From Angiostrongylus vasorum (lineage: Eukaryota; Nematoda; Chromadorea; Rhabditida; Metastrongylidae), in the NCBI GenBank assembly GCA_018806985.1, contig JADANN010000461.1, forward strand, positions 620,001 through 684,000: DNA of 64,000 nt. Direction: 5' to 3'. The translations under genes were made by a program, and so were the position numbers. The notes beneath the pieces were generated by a model. That model made no database searches. It saw nothing but the letters and a program-made list of their open reading frames with translations, and was not told the origin of the DNA. Below, piece after piece: positions 12,384-27,272 of this stretch (position 1 is the stretch's first letter; the number at the start of each line of letters is the position of its first letter).

Positions 12384-15300
12384 CTAAACTTCATAATACC
12401 AAATTCTATAGGAAGAAATTTCCCCCTGGATTTCAGTCCATGTTTGTATGCAAAAAATGAATAACTACAATAAGCATGATGCTCTCACGAATCCCTAGAA
12501 TTTTTTTCACTAACGTGTTCCAGATGAGCGTTAAAGTGAATTGGCTCGAAGTTTACAGGGATGTAAAGCATACATGATTTACGATAAGACTGCTAATGAC
12601 CTATACCTTGTACAGCATCTTAATAGTATCTTTGAATAGCAATCGACCTAGTGATCTCGCATAAACCTCGACATCTTTCCTGCTTGACTCAAAGCACTCA
12701 ATTTCATCCTCCTCGGACACGAAAGGATACGAAGTATAAGGCTCCGCTGAAAAATAATCTTTACCCGTAGCACTTCAGAAAATACTACAGCGTGTGAAAA
12801 ATCCTCCGTATCTGACCATGGTATAGCTAATTTTGTTAATTTTATTTTACATCACTAATCACTGCGTTAACCCCGCCCAACTTTTCACATCAGATTTCAG
12901 AAAAAACTTTTCCAAAAAGAACAAAGAACAAAAAAAGAAAAAAGAAAGAAACTTCAGAAGAAAACCAGTTTTTCTCAACCAGATTTCACAGAATTCAAAA
13001 GATCTCCAAAATCTGGGATTTAATTATCCTCAGTACCTAGCTTTCTTCACACTCCACGAAAAAATTTGAATAACTTTCACACTGCGTCTAAAAGACCCCT
13101 CTGGGTTTTCAGAGCTTACATTTTTTTGGTCTGCGATCGCGCAGTGAGTCGACCACTCTCCCGTTCCTTCCTTGGGAGCTCCTCAGTGGCGTCTTTCTCG
13201 TTTTTCTTTGCTACAGCGATCGTCTTATCTGGTCGACTTTTACTAGAGGCACGTTTTTGTGACACATCTTCTTCTCTGTTCTTTGTCTCTTCATCATCTT
13301 CCTTCCCTGATTCCTTCTTTTCCGAGGACTTCTCAACAGGCGACGAAGCTTTTGACTCAATTGGTCCTATAAGATTACTCACTATACTATTCACATTCAT
13401 ATTTAAGATTATAATTAGATTATTCAAAAAATATACGAAGCAAATTTACAACACGTTTTAAAGCTGGCTTCCACTTCGCTTTGCTATGAATGATCAATAC
13501 TTTGCTGTATACACGAAATTACATGAGGTTGTGACCAGAAACTCTTTATTACAGCTTCGGTGCATTCGTCTGCGTTTTAACAGCGGCGATAATTCAAAAT
13601 AGATGTTACTGGAAATTGTTATTTCAGGCGATGTGGGTATTCGTAGTCCCATCGAACAGAATCCAGTGCAGCGGCATTTGTGAGGGTTTCCAATTCTATA
13701 CTTCACCCATGACACAGTACTTTTGATAACAACCTCGTGTAAGCTCATGGATACAGAAACGTATGGATTTGCAGGAATTCGTGCCTATTCATCACTAATA
13801 TAACATCCCATCGAAACGAAACGTTCAGCAATATAAAGGACGAAGAATACCCATTTTAGGGCCTGCACATGAACTTCCACTAACTTCCTTTCCTGGTGTG
13901 TAAAACAATGCAAAAAAAATCAGTAGCATAAAAACATTACTAACTGATCATATTTTTATTGATCGCAACTGTACAAGACTTCCATTTGGCAACTCTATGC
14001 AATTTGTCGGATGTTGGGAATCGATGGTCCAACATATCGTGCAGCCAGTTGCGCTTCCCAGCATCTTGATCCTATAAATCAGAACCTCCATGAAATACTA
14101 TCTAGGACGTTTACGTAATCATACCAAAGTTTCAAACACTTTTAAAACCCTTGCAAGCTCTCGTTTTAAGAGTTCGAAATCCGAAAAAGGCGTAAAGATC
14201 AATGTTAACTACATTAGATCATTAGTGAGGCATCATACATATGAATAATTTACAAGCCTACAAATCTGTTCAATAGAAGGCGTCTAACCTCTTGCACCAG
14301 TTGCCCTCCTATGGATAGTGGATTGACTAGAGTGAACACGAGCAAGACTTTCATCTGTCCTTCTCTGGTCAAAAAGTAGCATAGTAGCTTCAGCTTGCTC
14401 AATGAGGCTAATGAGCATCGCATTTTTCTTCTAGGAACTTTGTGAACAATTCTAACCATTTGGTCGATGGTTCTTCATTTTCACTTGACATCGTATCGGG
14501 AAACAATCGCTAACGCTCTTTTTACCGGACGTTGTCTAGACGCATAACGTGCCCCCCTCATTTGAATTTCGACGTCATCTGGCGATGTCTCCGATCCGTG
14601 ACTGTTGATGAAAGTTGGGATTTCGAATATCCAATCTTAGATGCGTGGTACGGGATACCGCTCTTCATTGGCTGTTCGAAAATACTGAATGGCCTTTTAA
14701 CCTAGCTAGAAAGCCCCCATTTTGCCGACGTGTATGTTAGGGGAGGAAAAGTCGCAAAGTTGAAAAGGTGCACAGGGAGTCGAGCGCTTCGTTTTCTTCA
14801 TTATATCCCCGATGTTCCTCAAACCGGTCACATTTTGAGTCAAATGTAGCGAAAACCCGCCCTTCATGTTGATCACTGAACCATGGTTGAAGCATTTAGA
14901 GATGTCCATTAGGATGAGGATAAATGAGGCATTAGAAAAAAATTGGTTCCGCATGAAGATCGTCTTTTCAAGACTGCAGAAGAGGGTGAGTGACGCACGC
15001 AGTGGTAATGCCGGTGTTCATGATGAGCATGGTGCTAGTTAGTTCCACCCCCCACCCCCAGATGGGTCACCAAACCTCGCTGTCCAACTCACTTCCTCCA
15101 GTGCACACAGGAACGGTATAACTCAAATGCCCAGGAATTGAGCAATCAACGGCAATCGTAAAGAAGATTCTGAATAATTCTAAAGCGGTTGTCCAAACCA
15201 CATACCAAAAAGTTTGAATAGTTTCGTGGATATTAGATGCGGTGAAATTAAGGGAATGCAAGAAGTGATGGGTGGGATCCTCAGCGTAGATGTTAACAAG

Positions 15301-18300
15301 ACCAGTCGTTCTTCTACAGATGTTGTCGAAATCAGACTGCACTCATTTCACCTGGCTAATTGGCTAATAAACGATCTTATAACAACGATATCATCAGAAG
15401 GGCGAAGGTGATGCAATTGCTGGCTATCGATTTTCACTTTCATGTTACCTCACCTTAGTTATGGTAAAAAGCAATGAATACGAATATATAACTAATATAT
15501 ACGACCGCTAGTACAGGAAAATTGAGTAAAGGTATTTCACCGCGATCCTCGGGATAAGTCGACATATTAACTGTCAGAATATCAATATTTACGGACGTCC
15601 AATCACACAGCCTTTCCAAAATACAAACCTTGAAGAATAAATGGAGAGTATCAGGGAAAAGTAACTTCGCCATCGCTTCGGCATATACATGAGGCACACC
15701 ATTCGATGCACGGAAGCACTCCTCCTCTTCTTCTTTGGGAAAGTAGGGATATTCATTAACTAAAATCCATCAACCGGAAAAGCGACTAATCAAAAGACAG
15801 TCAAGAATAGAAAAATATACAAAACCAATGAGGAAAAACAACGCAAAAAATAAATAAAAGGATAAAAATGAACGGATAAAGCTCTCGGCATTGATCAATC
15901 CTCGAGGAATGCGCCATGCATTCTACTTCATTAAGCATCGTTTGGAGGTGATTGAATGCATATCTGGCCTTTACAGTAACTCGCGGTGGGCCCCTTCGAT
16001 AAAAGATAAGGGATAAAGCTTTCGGCGTTGATCAATCCCTGAGGGATTCACCATGTATTCGACTTCATCAAGCGTCGTTTGGAGGTGAATGAATACATAA
16101 CTGGCTTTACGAATAATTCGCGGTGGCCTACTGATGTATCGAACCAGTGCTGCTAGCCTCCCAGACAAGTCTGGTACTATGATAATTTGCGGATCCCGAA
16201 GGGATGGAAACCTTAGTGGGCGAGGGGCGCGGGGTCCCACGTGTATTGCAGGGCACCTCCAACCACTGCGCTACATGCGCTCCGCAACAAATGAATACAT
16301 GAATAAACTGAAGGGTTTAACCCTTAAACAGTTAAAAATCATGAATGAAACAATAAAACTAGCATGTAAATGGGAACTTATCGTCATGTGCAGAACAAAT
16401 AAGCCTACCTTTCCCGTCATCACCGATGATTTTCGTTCTGTTTCTGTTACAGGCTGCTGCACACACTTTCCATCTTGCGTCACGTTTAGACTTATCACTG
16501 AGATGAAACCTCCGATCTATGCACTGACGTAACCAATCTTTCAACTTAACATCCTGAAATACGGGACAGCTTCTATGAAAACGGTGAATTGGATGCACAC
16601 TGTTAAACTGTAGAGGAATAAGAAAAAATAAAAAGTTTACTAGTATTAGAAATTAAAGTCCAATATAATAGACTTCTAAAACTGTATACTTTCATATTGA
16701 ATGGTCTAGAAAAACATTCCAAACAGCGCGAAGCAGAAAAAGGTCATTTGACTTGGCAACTTAAGAATTCTCAAGCTGCAAAATTGTAGAAAAAAAAAGA
16801 ACTATTAATTTATAATACGAATGAGTACACATAAAAAGTATCCAACTTAAAAAAACGCGGACAAACAAGGTTAGGTCAAACAAAAATTACTATAAGGAAA
16901 TCAACAGTTTTTTAGTGCTTTCTGGAACCAATCGCGACCGCTATACGGAAGACTTCAACTATATCAATAGGCTTAACATCACTCATAATTTCCTTGATAG
17001 GCACAATCGAACTAGTTATTGTACTCTTTATTTACAAAAAACTGACGTTTCTGAGGCTTCGCCTTCTTCATAACCTGGAAAGTTCACGTTGACTGCAATA
17101 AGGTCAGTCAAAGTTCTCTGTAATCCCAACAGAAAAACCATGAAACCTGGATTTCAGCCCCAATGGAAACAAAATAGCTTCCTCACACACTCACAACTTT
17201 ACGTGAGTCTTCTACTGAGTATTCCACAAGCAGACCAGTCGCACAGAGTTCACATGGATGGGTAGGGCGCCTCTTACATTACAAGGATTCCTGTGCGATG
17301 ATGGTGATTTCTACTTAAAAATCGTCCTGCCCTTCATTCCAAACCAAGCAGGTACAACTGCAAAGAGTTGCTTAAAAAGGGCCGGCCCAGAGAATTCGGT
17401 AATAGCGACTGAAACACCAGCGAACACTCTCAGACATCACCTAGACCCTAACTGGATGTATGACCGTATATGTACAAAACAAAATTGCAAAATCTGTCCT
17501 CACAGTGGAGATGGTGATTGCAAGAGTTCGGATACGGCGTGCCTCATCTCCTGTGAAGGGTGAGGGGACGAATACATTGGCCAAATGAGCAGATCACTGT
17601 GCGTCTGTGTAAAACAACATTTAGTCGGTAAACTTAAAGTTTAACCAAATACTCCACTAGGCGCGCACTGGAGGCACACATAATGGGGAAAGTAAAAGTG
17701 CCTATCCTCACACATAAGTCTATTTTAATGTGAGAAAGGCGTATTACCCACTTATGTGAATTCTGTACAGTTGGTCTCTTCGTGGAATATTCAGCGTAAG
17801 ACTCTGAAAAGCAGTGAGTGTTTGAAGTAGTTATCTTGTTTCCAAAGCGATAAGAATCTTGTTTGAAGTAGTTATCTTGTTTCCAAAGCGATAAGAATCT
17901 AAGTTTCATGGTTTTCTCTTGAGGTTATGGAGGTATTTAGCTGACTAGATTGCAGTCGAACTTGACCTTTTCAGGATACGGAGAGCGGGAAATCGCCCGA
18001 ATCGTCGGTTTACGTGAATGGAGTACAACCTTGTCTGTGCTTATCAACGGAATAGCGAACTATTAATCACTGTCGAGCATAACAGAAAGTCGGTCTTAAG
18101 AAATATTGCAGGTGTTTAACATTATGTTCATTTACCTGATCTTTGAAGTACTTGTCCCACGATCCTTCGAAAAGTTTCAGAGATAAAAACTCCGCGTATT
18201 TCACTGGATCCTTTTGTGCCTTCTGATAACACTCTTCTTCATATGCCGCAGATACGTACTTATAATCAACTAAATGTCTTTTTCTGATTTGAAATCGTTG

Positions 18301-21300
18301 ATTAACTTCAGGAGTTAATGAGTGATAATTCCACTTAAGAAGGACGAAGCACAGAAGAGAGAGTGCAAATGGAACAAAATTTCGAGGAAAAAAGACAGGT
18401 GGGAGAAAGAGACAAAAAAATACACTCAATTCAAAACGCATCCGAACATAGATGAGAACACTTTGTTTGCCTCTTTGCCTTGAACGACCTCAACTTCACA
18501 GAACCGGGAAAATCCTCTAACGTCTATTTCCTTAGCGACTTTGATATGATGAGCGAATAATTGACAAATTCGTGTCTTCAAGGGTTTGTTGAACAAGGGC
18601 CCTCTCTCTTTCTTCAACAATGAGGAACCATTAGGTCTAATCGATCCTTAACTAATTACCAACGGTTCTCAATTTTCGACTACTGTTGGTAATTTTTTTG
18701 ATAACTAGAGCAAATGAGGAACTAGAAACACCACATACTTGAGGAAGAGGTTTTGCTCTGTCACTCTAAGCATGTACATAATTTCTTCTAAAATGCTATT
18801 CCAATTTCTAATTTCATCAAAGACTTCGACATGAATGTGCCAATGACAAATGCGAACTATGCATTTGGTGATGTCATTAGTTCAGCTGGGCATCAATCCA
18901 ATCGCTTTAATGCTCGACATAGAAACCCTGACGAAAAAAAATTCGAAAAGGAACGATTTTCGAGTTCCAGAGGACCAAGATTCCCCCTCGATAGAATAAC
19001 AAAGTTTCCGCCTCATTGGCTAAGACTTGTAGATTCCGACGACTTTTATTCCAAATGCTAAAGTTCACTAACAGCTGACATCTGACTACTTGGACTTCAA
19101 AAGCGCAGTTATTTTGGGGTACATGTGCACTCAAATCAATTCGCATGGTCGCAAATTTAAGCATTCTCCAGGTCACTATTTTTAACCTCGAGCATACTCA
19201 AACGTAACTATAATAATTGTTCATTAGACACCTAAAAGAGCGCTTGAACGAAGGTGAACAGTGTTACGCACTATCGAACTGTGCTTTAGCAGTTGATTCT
19301 TCTTATCAACCACGGTCATTCATGAGGCGAACCTCGAAATTCCCATTTAAGCAACCACCTAAGAAAACCCAGTCCACGGAAAAAGCTCGATGAGTTAGAT
19401 TTTGTGGCTGGATATTGAGGACTTCGTACTAAAAATTGACGACTCTTGTTGCACCAAGTTCCTTTAGGTGCCTTTAAAGCGGAACATTCCCGAGAACTTT
19501 ACTAGTGCTTAGCAGAGTTACTTGACCATAGACGATTAACGAGGATACGAGTGAGGATGGTGGAGACCTCAGAGTGTCATACCACGGCTTTCTCAGAATT
19601 ACATGGATAATTCACGCTTAAGTGAAATAGGCTGGATCAATGGGGATCGAAAACAACAGACCCCATGCCATAGCTAAAGCCACGGAAAGCCATTCATGTA
19701 TGGACGACGGTATGAAATTGGCTGACATCTCATGGTTAAAAGTATCCCTTTTAGGGATTACCGACTAATAATGAAAGATCATTTGGAACGAAAGATAAAG
19801 ATGAAACAATGAAACATGGCATAAGGCTGAAGAAGTGTTAAGTACAGCAATGGAGAAAATAGTACTTTTTTCTTTTCAATAGTCAGAATAAGGCTTACTT
19901 TCTTTCTGCCTAGGCTTTTCACCCGGACCACGCTCAGACATGCGCATATTCTTGTTGATAGCCGATGAGCAATTTTTCCACTTCATCAGCTGAGCACTCC
20001 GATCCTTAGATGGAAAACGGAAATCGACGGCTTTATGTATCCACTGTCGTTTGCCAGGATCTTGGTCCTTAAACTTAAGCCCTTCAAATTTTTCGCAGCA
20101 GATAGAAGCCATTAGAACACACCGCCTTCGGATCAGAAATCACAATTCATACCTTTACAAATCATACTCACTAAAATGTGCACCTAATAATCAAAGGAAA
20201 AAAAACTAGATGGCTGATTCACCTTAAAATAGAGGTCAAGGGTATTGGCAAATAACACTTTAGCAAGATTTTGAGCATATGACGATGCAGAACCGTTTGC
20301 GGAACTCAGTATACGTTCCTCTTCCATTTGAGAGATGTAGGGATAAGTTAGAACTAAATTAAAAGAATCAAATAACTTTTTTTTTGATTTTTGACTTTCG
20401 GTATTTATCCAACTTCCTGGTAGCACATTTTTTGAAAGCTATATTCACTTGTACTACCTGTATGACCCGCAAGCTCTTTAATTATTAACTTACTCACCAG
20501 AGCAGCATTATGTCTTAATTCCGAGCAATCGGAATGCAGGAGAGATTATTAGACTCTTTTCCTTACTCGAACGACAACATGATTCTCACACGTTTTGTGC
20601 CAAATCCCTAAGTTGACAAGGATTACCCTTACCTTTACCGGCTCGCTCGATGTGTCCGGATGGATCGCAGGCTTCTGTGTCGGCCCAATCGTCATCATCT
20701 TCATAGCGAGCACGTTTAGAACTGAAGCTAAAAAAGACCTCCATTAAACGAGGATCCATTCTGACCGCAACGTGTATTTGCAGGGACAAGAATGCAAGTA
20801 CTTAAAAAGTAGAATAAAAGTTAACTTTTCAGTCAAACAAGACAATAGTGATTAAAAAACGAATTAAAAAAGATCAATTCACGAGCGATAATACACTGTA
20901 ATATAGGTTAAAGTACATATTAACGACAGTTCGAGGTGCCTACACGTGGTGCTTGGATCGATCCCGCGCTCCGATCCAACCAAGGTCTACATTCTCCGAA
21001 AACACAAATTTTTATCAAATAGTCGGGAAAGATAAAATGACTGACTTCATATACTGGACATATAATGGACAAAACATACAAATATATTTCAAAAGCTATA
21101 AAAAGTCATTGCACAGACCAAATATGCATCTAATCACTCCTACGAAGCTTAAAGAAGTTGAATGCATTCCGCATCCCTAAGGGATTGATTGAAGTGGGGA
21201 GCTTTATCGTCTACAGTATAGAACAGATCAGGAGCTACCGGGCAATTAAATTCGGAAATGATATTCGATTTGAACATCACGGTTGTGGACTTCATAATCA

Positions 21301-24300
21301 ACACTGGTCAAACGTAGGCATAGAAAAAACGGTGGTGCAAAATATATAAGTAGTTACGCACGCCAATATTGAGTACTTTCTAAGAGGTACATTACATAGC
21401 CGAGCCTAGAAGAACGTATTACATAACCCAGCCTAAAAAAACGTGTACACTTACCGTTCTTCTTTCACCTGGTAGGTCTCACGTCTCTTCCTGTTTTCAG
21501 CAAGGCGATCGAAATGACTGAACAGCTCATTAGATTTCACAATACGATTCGTTATCCGACGTAAGAACTTCGAACCAAGTTTGCGTGTTAGCGAAGGTAT
21601 GTGGCCTAAACGTACGAATTTTGTAACCAATTTGAACCAATGAAGAAACAGCTTTCCTCTCTAAGCTTCATTGTTTCAATACTAGGTGAATCACAACTTT
21701 ATGAGGCTTTACCATTCCTAAAATACCGGAAGCAAATAATTATGCATAGTTCCGACCACAATGAAAGGGGCTGAAATTAATATGAATAAGAAAAAAATTG
21801 TCGAAAATGGAAGATTTACTTTCGACTCCGACCAGAGAAATATAACGTTGGTCATACACCACTACATAATATTTGGGAAAAAAAACTCTCATACTGAATC
21901 AGAAAAGCGACTGGATATTAAATAATATTTGCCCCACAGTGGTGTTACGCGGTAAAGTCCACTCATTCGTGAGGGGGCGGATCGGTAGACGCGATATCAA
22001 CTCATTATCATTTAAATCGTTCATTTCGCTATACTGAAGTTTACAATGTACCTTCTATGTAGTTCATTCGACCACCCAGTGTAGATTTTGTAATGGGAGT
22101 TGGCCCAGGAAAGCTATTCTCTCAACTTAATAATAAATAGAAATAATTGCTTTTGGATGGGCTTGTTCAAGTTGGTGAGGAAGGTGGTGAGCAGGGTACA
22201 GGACGTTTTCGTGTCACGCATTGGGTCCAGCGGGGAGCCCCTGCCTCTTATGCCAATCAAGTGGCACAAGGAGCAGATCGGTAGACAAGAAGTGGTCTCA
22301 ATTTATAGTAGGTGCGATGAGGAATTAGAGGTCGTATTACGTGCCACCCACACTAAATTAGGAGTTGAGCTGGACAGAAAGCCCTAAAGAATCACGTACC
22401 TCGATTTGCAAACAATTCGCGTCTGGTAACCCTCAAACACATCACGTATAGGAAAAAGAAAAAAAGGGAAAACATTTAAATCTAACAATCTAACCTTCTC
22501 CATCATCGGTTATCGACCCATCCGGTCCTGTACCGAAATACTGAACATATAGTTGCTGGAACATATCTTTTCGGTTTTTTAGACGAGCAATGTCGAGATC
22601 CGTTTCACGGATTACATTCACCAGTACTTCACGGAAAAATTCCATGTTTACCTCATCTGAAATATACACCAAGCTGTTAAAGGATAACTACTTCGAGCTA
22701 CTTAACCCTACGCAGCAATTAGTGCTATAATTTGAAGATTGTTTCAAAAAAGTGATGTGAGGTAACATGATTTATGCTGTTCGAGAAAAAACTGTCCTAT
22801 TACGACCTCTTAACCTAGCACGTACAACATTCACGAACAAAAAAGTTATCAGCAAAACATAGTTCGTGAGAATTTATGAACATCAACGATTTTTTCGTTG
22901 GAAAAACTTACGCACTTCCCTTAAAACAGTGATAAAACCTATCACAACTCTATCAAAAAGCTCAGTGGAACTGTAGGCTGACTCAGCAGTTTGAAATGTA
23001 GGATCATTATTTTATAATATGTGGTGTTTTTCTTGGGAAATATTCTTCCATCTAATGCCTTGTTCTCATTTCCTAATAACTATTCTGATGACAACATGAG
23101 GATTCACCCCCCCCCCAGCACAGCCTCCCAAGCTGAGAATTCGGCGTTTCCATCAGGAAGGCCAGCTAAGAATAAATCAATACCAGGATCCACCACTGAC
23201 CTAGTATCAAGCTAGTCGCAAGGTGGCAAATCCCCCACTGATCCACAAGGGCGGCGACTGCCTGTGATGGTGAGGACCTGGGGCAGACTTTGGCCAGGCT
23301 GATGTCGGGACTCCACGGAACCACAGTAGCTAGGCCATCAAAACTCCGAAAGAAGAGAAAGTATGCTGGGGTACGCACAACCAGTGAAGACGGGCCATCC
23401 AAGTATCCACTTAAGTAGTCTGATGACTGTTTGTAAACGAAGGGACCGAAAACAAATGAAAATAAGGTATTGTTCTAATGATGGTATATTGTATTAACAG
23501 GAACTCTAACGAAATGATCTGAATACGGCAAACACAACGGAGAGCTCTGTGGAAGACGGAGACGTCGAAACCTTTGCCAAATGTTGGTGACAACCTCAAG
23601 TTAGCTTATCAATGACAGAAGGTACAACGGAGAGCTTTTTCTGCAAAATTTTTACACGGAATCTCCAGTATACTTGAAGGTAATGTTTGTCCGTTTAGAA
23701 GAACACAGTTGCCCTACTGCTGCCGACTTGAGTCATATACGCCTCACACTTTTTTTACGGAGTTCTCAACTTTGCCGCACGGCCTTTTTCCGAGACTTTG
23801 GGTTAAACCAATAGCTTCTTCAACGCCAAGAATCTGCCTACAGTAGAGCGATAAAAGCTACACTCTGAAGAAAAAAATGCAAAGGACCGCTTCCCGGATG
23901 AGTTAGCTCCCGATTTGAATCTCACGGTGGGAGATTATAGGTCTCGTGAGAACGAAGCGCCTTTTGTTGCACTTTTCTTAAAGTTCAATCCTTACGGAAG
24001 CCTCCTTGCCAGGATAAGATGGCAGATCACAGAAGCGAAGAAACCTATAGAATTTAACCCTCATCAGCGAGATTCACACGCAATGAAAAACAAGTACAGT
24101 GAACAGAACGCTTCTTAAATGATGAAGAACGTTGGATCCGCATGAACACGTATAAAATATGATGAATAAAGCGTAAGTTCTCAGGCAGCCAGGTGCTTTA
24201 CGTACGCTCTATGTGGATCTTTCTAGAATGTTCTTCGAAGCGTTGTACGGTAGGACTCTGGTCTCTCCGGTGTCTATACCAACAATATTGGAGCTTTGAA

Positions 24301-26789
24301 AACATTGCTTCCTCTTTCATTTGCAGTTGCTATGATGAGTTATCTAATTAGATGTGTAGATTTAGAAGCTATTAAAAATGCCTAAATATACTTTATATGT
24401 TTTCTGAGAATGGCTACAAAAAAAAACAACACGTCGTTTGAATGATGAAGGTCCCTTTTTTTTCATTATACACAAGAGATAGAAACCTGCCAGAAGCATG
24501 AAATAACATGTAGAAGTATGTAGAAGATCTCAAAGGATAACTAATGTGTGAAGATATGAGAAAAATGGGCGAAAGGCGCAAAAATGGACATCGTTATTGG
24601 TTGAGTCGACGGCAGGAGTCATACAGTACTCACCGCGCCGGCGATTAAAAAATTAGGTATCGAGTTAAAGCTGAGTGATGACGTAAAGAATAGATCTTGG
24701 ATCGTTAAGTTCACAGATATTCAAGTCACAACCTGCGACGAATGTACTTTTAATACAATCGCAGCAATGCGCCTGACTTAACCCACAACGAACGTACGTC
24801 GTTTAGCATGGCTTTCTGTGTGGAACACGAGCAATTTTTCGTCGACCGTGAACTTCTTGCTTTGCCTTTACTATAAACGGATATAAAGGATAAAGCTCTC
24901 GGCGTTGGTCAATCCCTGAGGGATGCGCCATGCATTCGACTTCATTAAGCATCGTTTGGAGGTGATTGAATACTTATCAGGTCTTTACAATGACTCGCAG
25001 TAGCCTACTGATGTGTCGAGCCAATGCTGCTATCCTCCCAGGCAAGTCTGGTACCAATCTGCCGACCCCAGAGGGATGGAAGGCTTGGTGGGCCATGGGC
25101 GCGGGGATCGATTCCACGTATGTGTTGCGGGGGCGCCTTCGACCACTCCGCTGCACGCACCCTGCTTTCTTTACTATAAAAAAAATAGCTTTTCACTAAA
25201 TAAAGTGCTTTAGTGGTTGTGAATATGACCGAAGTGTAGAGACTTTAACTATCGTCCTTTGGGTATGAATGGTATGTAGGCTACTACTATTTACTGTGTT
25301 TCCATGGTGTTACATTAACATTATGCATTACTGCCAACATTTTGAAGTATTTTGCACCCAATATTGAGTATATTTCAGTGTTTTTTTTTAATATCCGCAC
25401 GTTCCATACACTGGCCGTACTGATTAAAATGAAATGACAGTTAATTGCTAGCCAAATTACTGGTCAATGAACTTTTAATGTTTTTTCTGGTCTCTCCCCT
25501 ACTATTTTGGTCTGTTTTCGATTAGCTATCGAACGAACACACATAGCGCGGTAAAATAAAAAAAAGTGGAACGCACTGAACTGAAAATGGCCACCATAGT
25601 GTGCCTAGCGTCCCTTGGCCCAGAAAGTTATGGGACACTACAGAGTCCATACGGGGGCGTTACAGGCTACGTACATGGCTGAGAGTGCATAGCGTGGTGA
25701 TTGTAAGTGCACTGCAGTACACACAGAGTTCGTCGTTGAATCGATCCCGCAACCCCCCTGCCAACCATGCTCCACACCCCGAAAAAATTGGTACCAGACT
25801 GTCCTGCGATGATAAAAAATACTGACTTGATACATCGAGAGACCACGGCGAGTTACTGTATAGACCAAATGTGCATCCAATCACCTCTACGATATTACGG
25901 ATGGAGTCGAATATATAGGGCATCCCACTGATTAACATCGAAAACGTTATCGTTTACACTTTACATGAAATGGAATATTGGATCTTAAAGCATTTCCTTC
26001 ACGACTATTTCTTCTATGAAACAGTAGACTGAAAGTGTCCATCCCCCCCTGAGTCCTACAATAACTTCTCCTTTTTTTGCACAAATAGATAAACAAAGAG
26101 AAATGCTGTTGCTGGTGAGCAAAAAGTACTTTTTTTACGATCCATCTTCCACATCCACTGTGTGGATCCCAGTACTTTCCACATTCAACTTGTTTCCTCG
26201 CATCCATCACCCACGAACGTCTTCCAACTCTTACCTGTGGCTTCGGCTACTGCTTGACGTTTCTTGTTTCATCTTGAATGTCGTACAATGTTGGTCGAGT
26301 CCATCCTCTTTGGATGCCCGAGATAGCTGGGCTAGAACGCTCCCATTTCGATTGCAAAGCGTGGTTTTTTTTCTTCAGGACAAGTCCTATACCAGTTTCC
26401 CGATCCCGGAGGGATCACAGGCCTGATGACCCCAAAGCGGGATCGCACCGGCACCGTGCTCGTGATAATCGGCATCACCGCCACTGTGCCATCCACTTTC
26501 TTGAGGAAGGTATTAAGATGGATTTTATTTTGGCGACATTATTCTGGACCGTACGCATTTAGTTCGACGCATGCCATCAGCAAAAAGTTGGTATCATTGC
26601 AATACTTTAACCAATACCTTTGCGGACTGAAGAACACTGCCATGGTAGGAAAAAATGGCTTTGTGAATGTAATCTGGAACGACCGCTTTAACACGTGACA
26701 AGAAAGAGTGACTGAATACGACCGTGCTCATGAACAGTAGAAATCTTACAAGAACAGTTACCGGGGATACAACAATGTATTTATATATT

Positions 26790-26820
<31 letters not shown>

Positions 26821-27204
26821 CCTCCTAACAGTTTAGCGCATCATCGTGATTGGGAGATGTTCTTAGGTGTAGGGGCTGTGATGTTCAGCGGGGGATTCAT
26901 CCCCCTGCAGGGTCACAAGCTGGGAACGAGTCCGACGTTTCCATCAGGAACCCCGCTAAGAGTAAACCAATACCAAAATCCATCACCTCCTGATATCAAA
27001 CTAGTTGCATGGTGGCAAATCTCCTTCTGATTCACAAAGGCGGCGATTGCTTGTGGTGGTGACGACCTGCGCCAGACTATGGCCAGGCCGACCTCGGGAT
27101 CACAGGGAACCACAATGGTTTGACCAGCAAATCTAGGAAAAATGGAAATTATGCTGGGGGGCCCGCACAACCAGTGAGAACCGGCAGTCCAAGTATCCAA
27201 GACA

Positions 27205-27272
<68 letters not shown>

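Noticed and set aside
13066..13461. 131-codon + strand frame, Ser/Phe-rich
   Set aside because: Antisense shadow of the Lys/Glu/Ser-rich BEN linker exon, whose minus frame has matching splice phases.
18270..18441. Hydrophobic extension upstream of BEN domain 2 (CLFLPPVFF)
   Set aside because: The acceptor at 18270 and exon phases place it in an intron.
22100..22387. 95-codon + strand frame in a BEN gene intron
   Set aside because: No splice signals, no recognised family and opposite to the gene. Possibly an old mobile-element piece, not supported.
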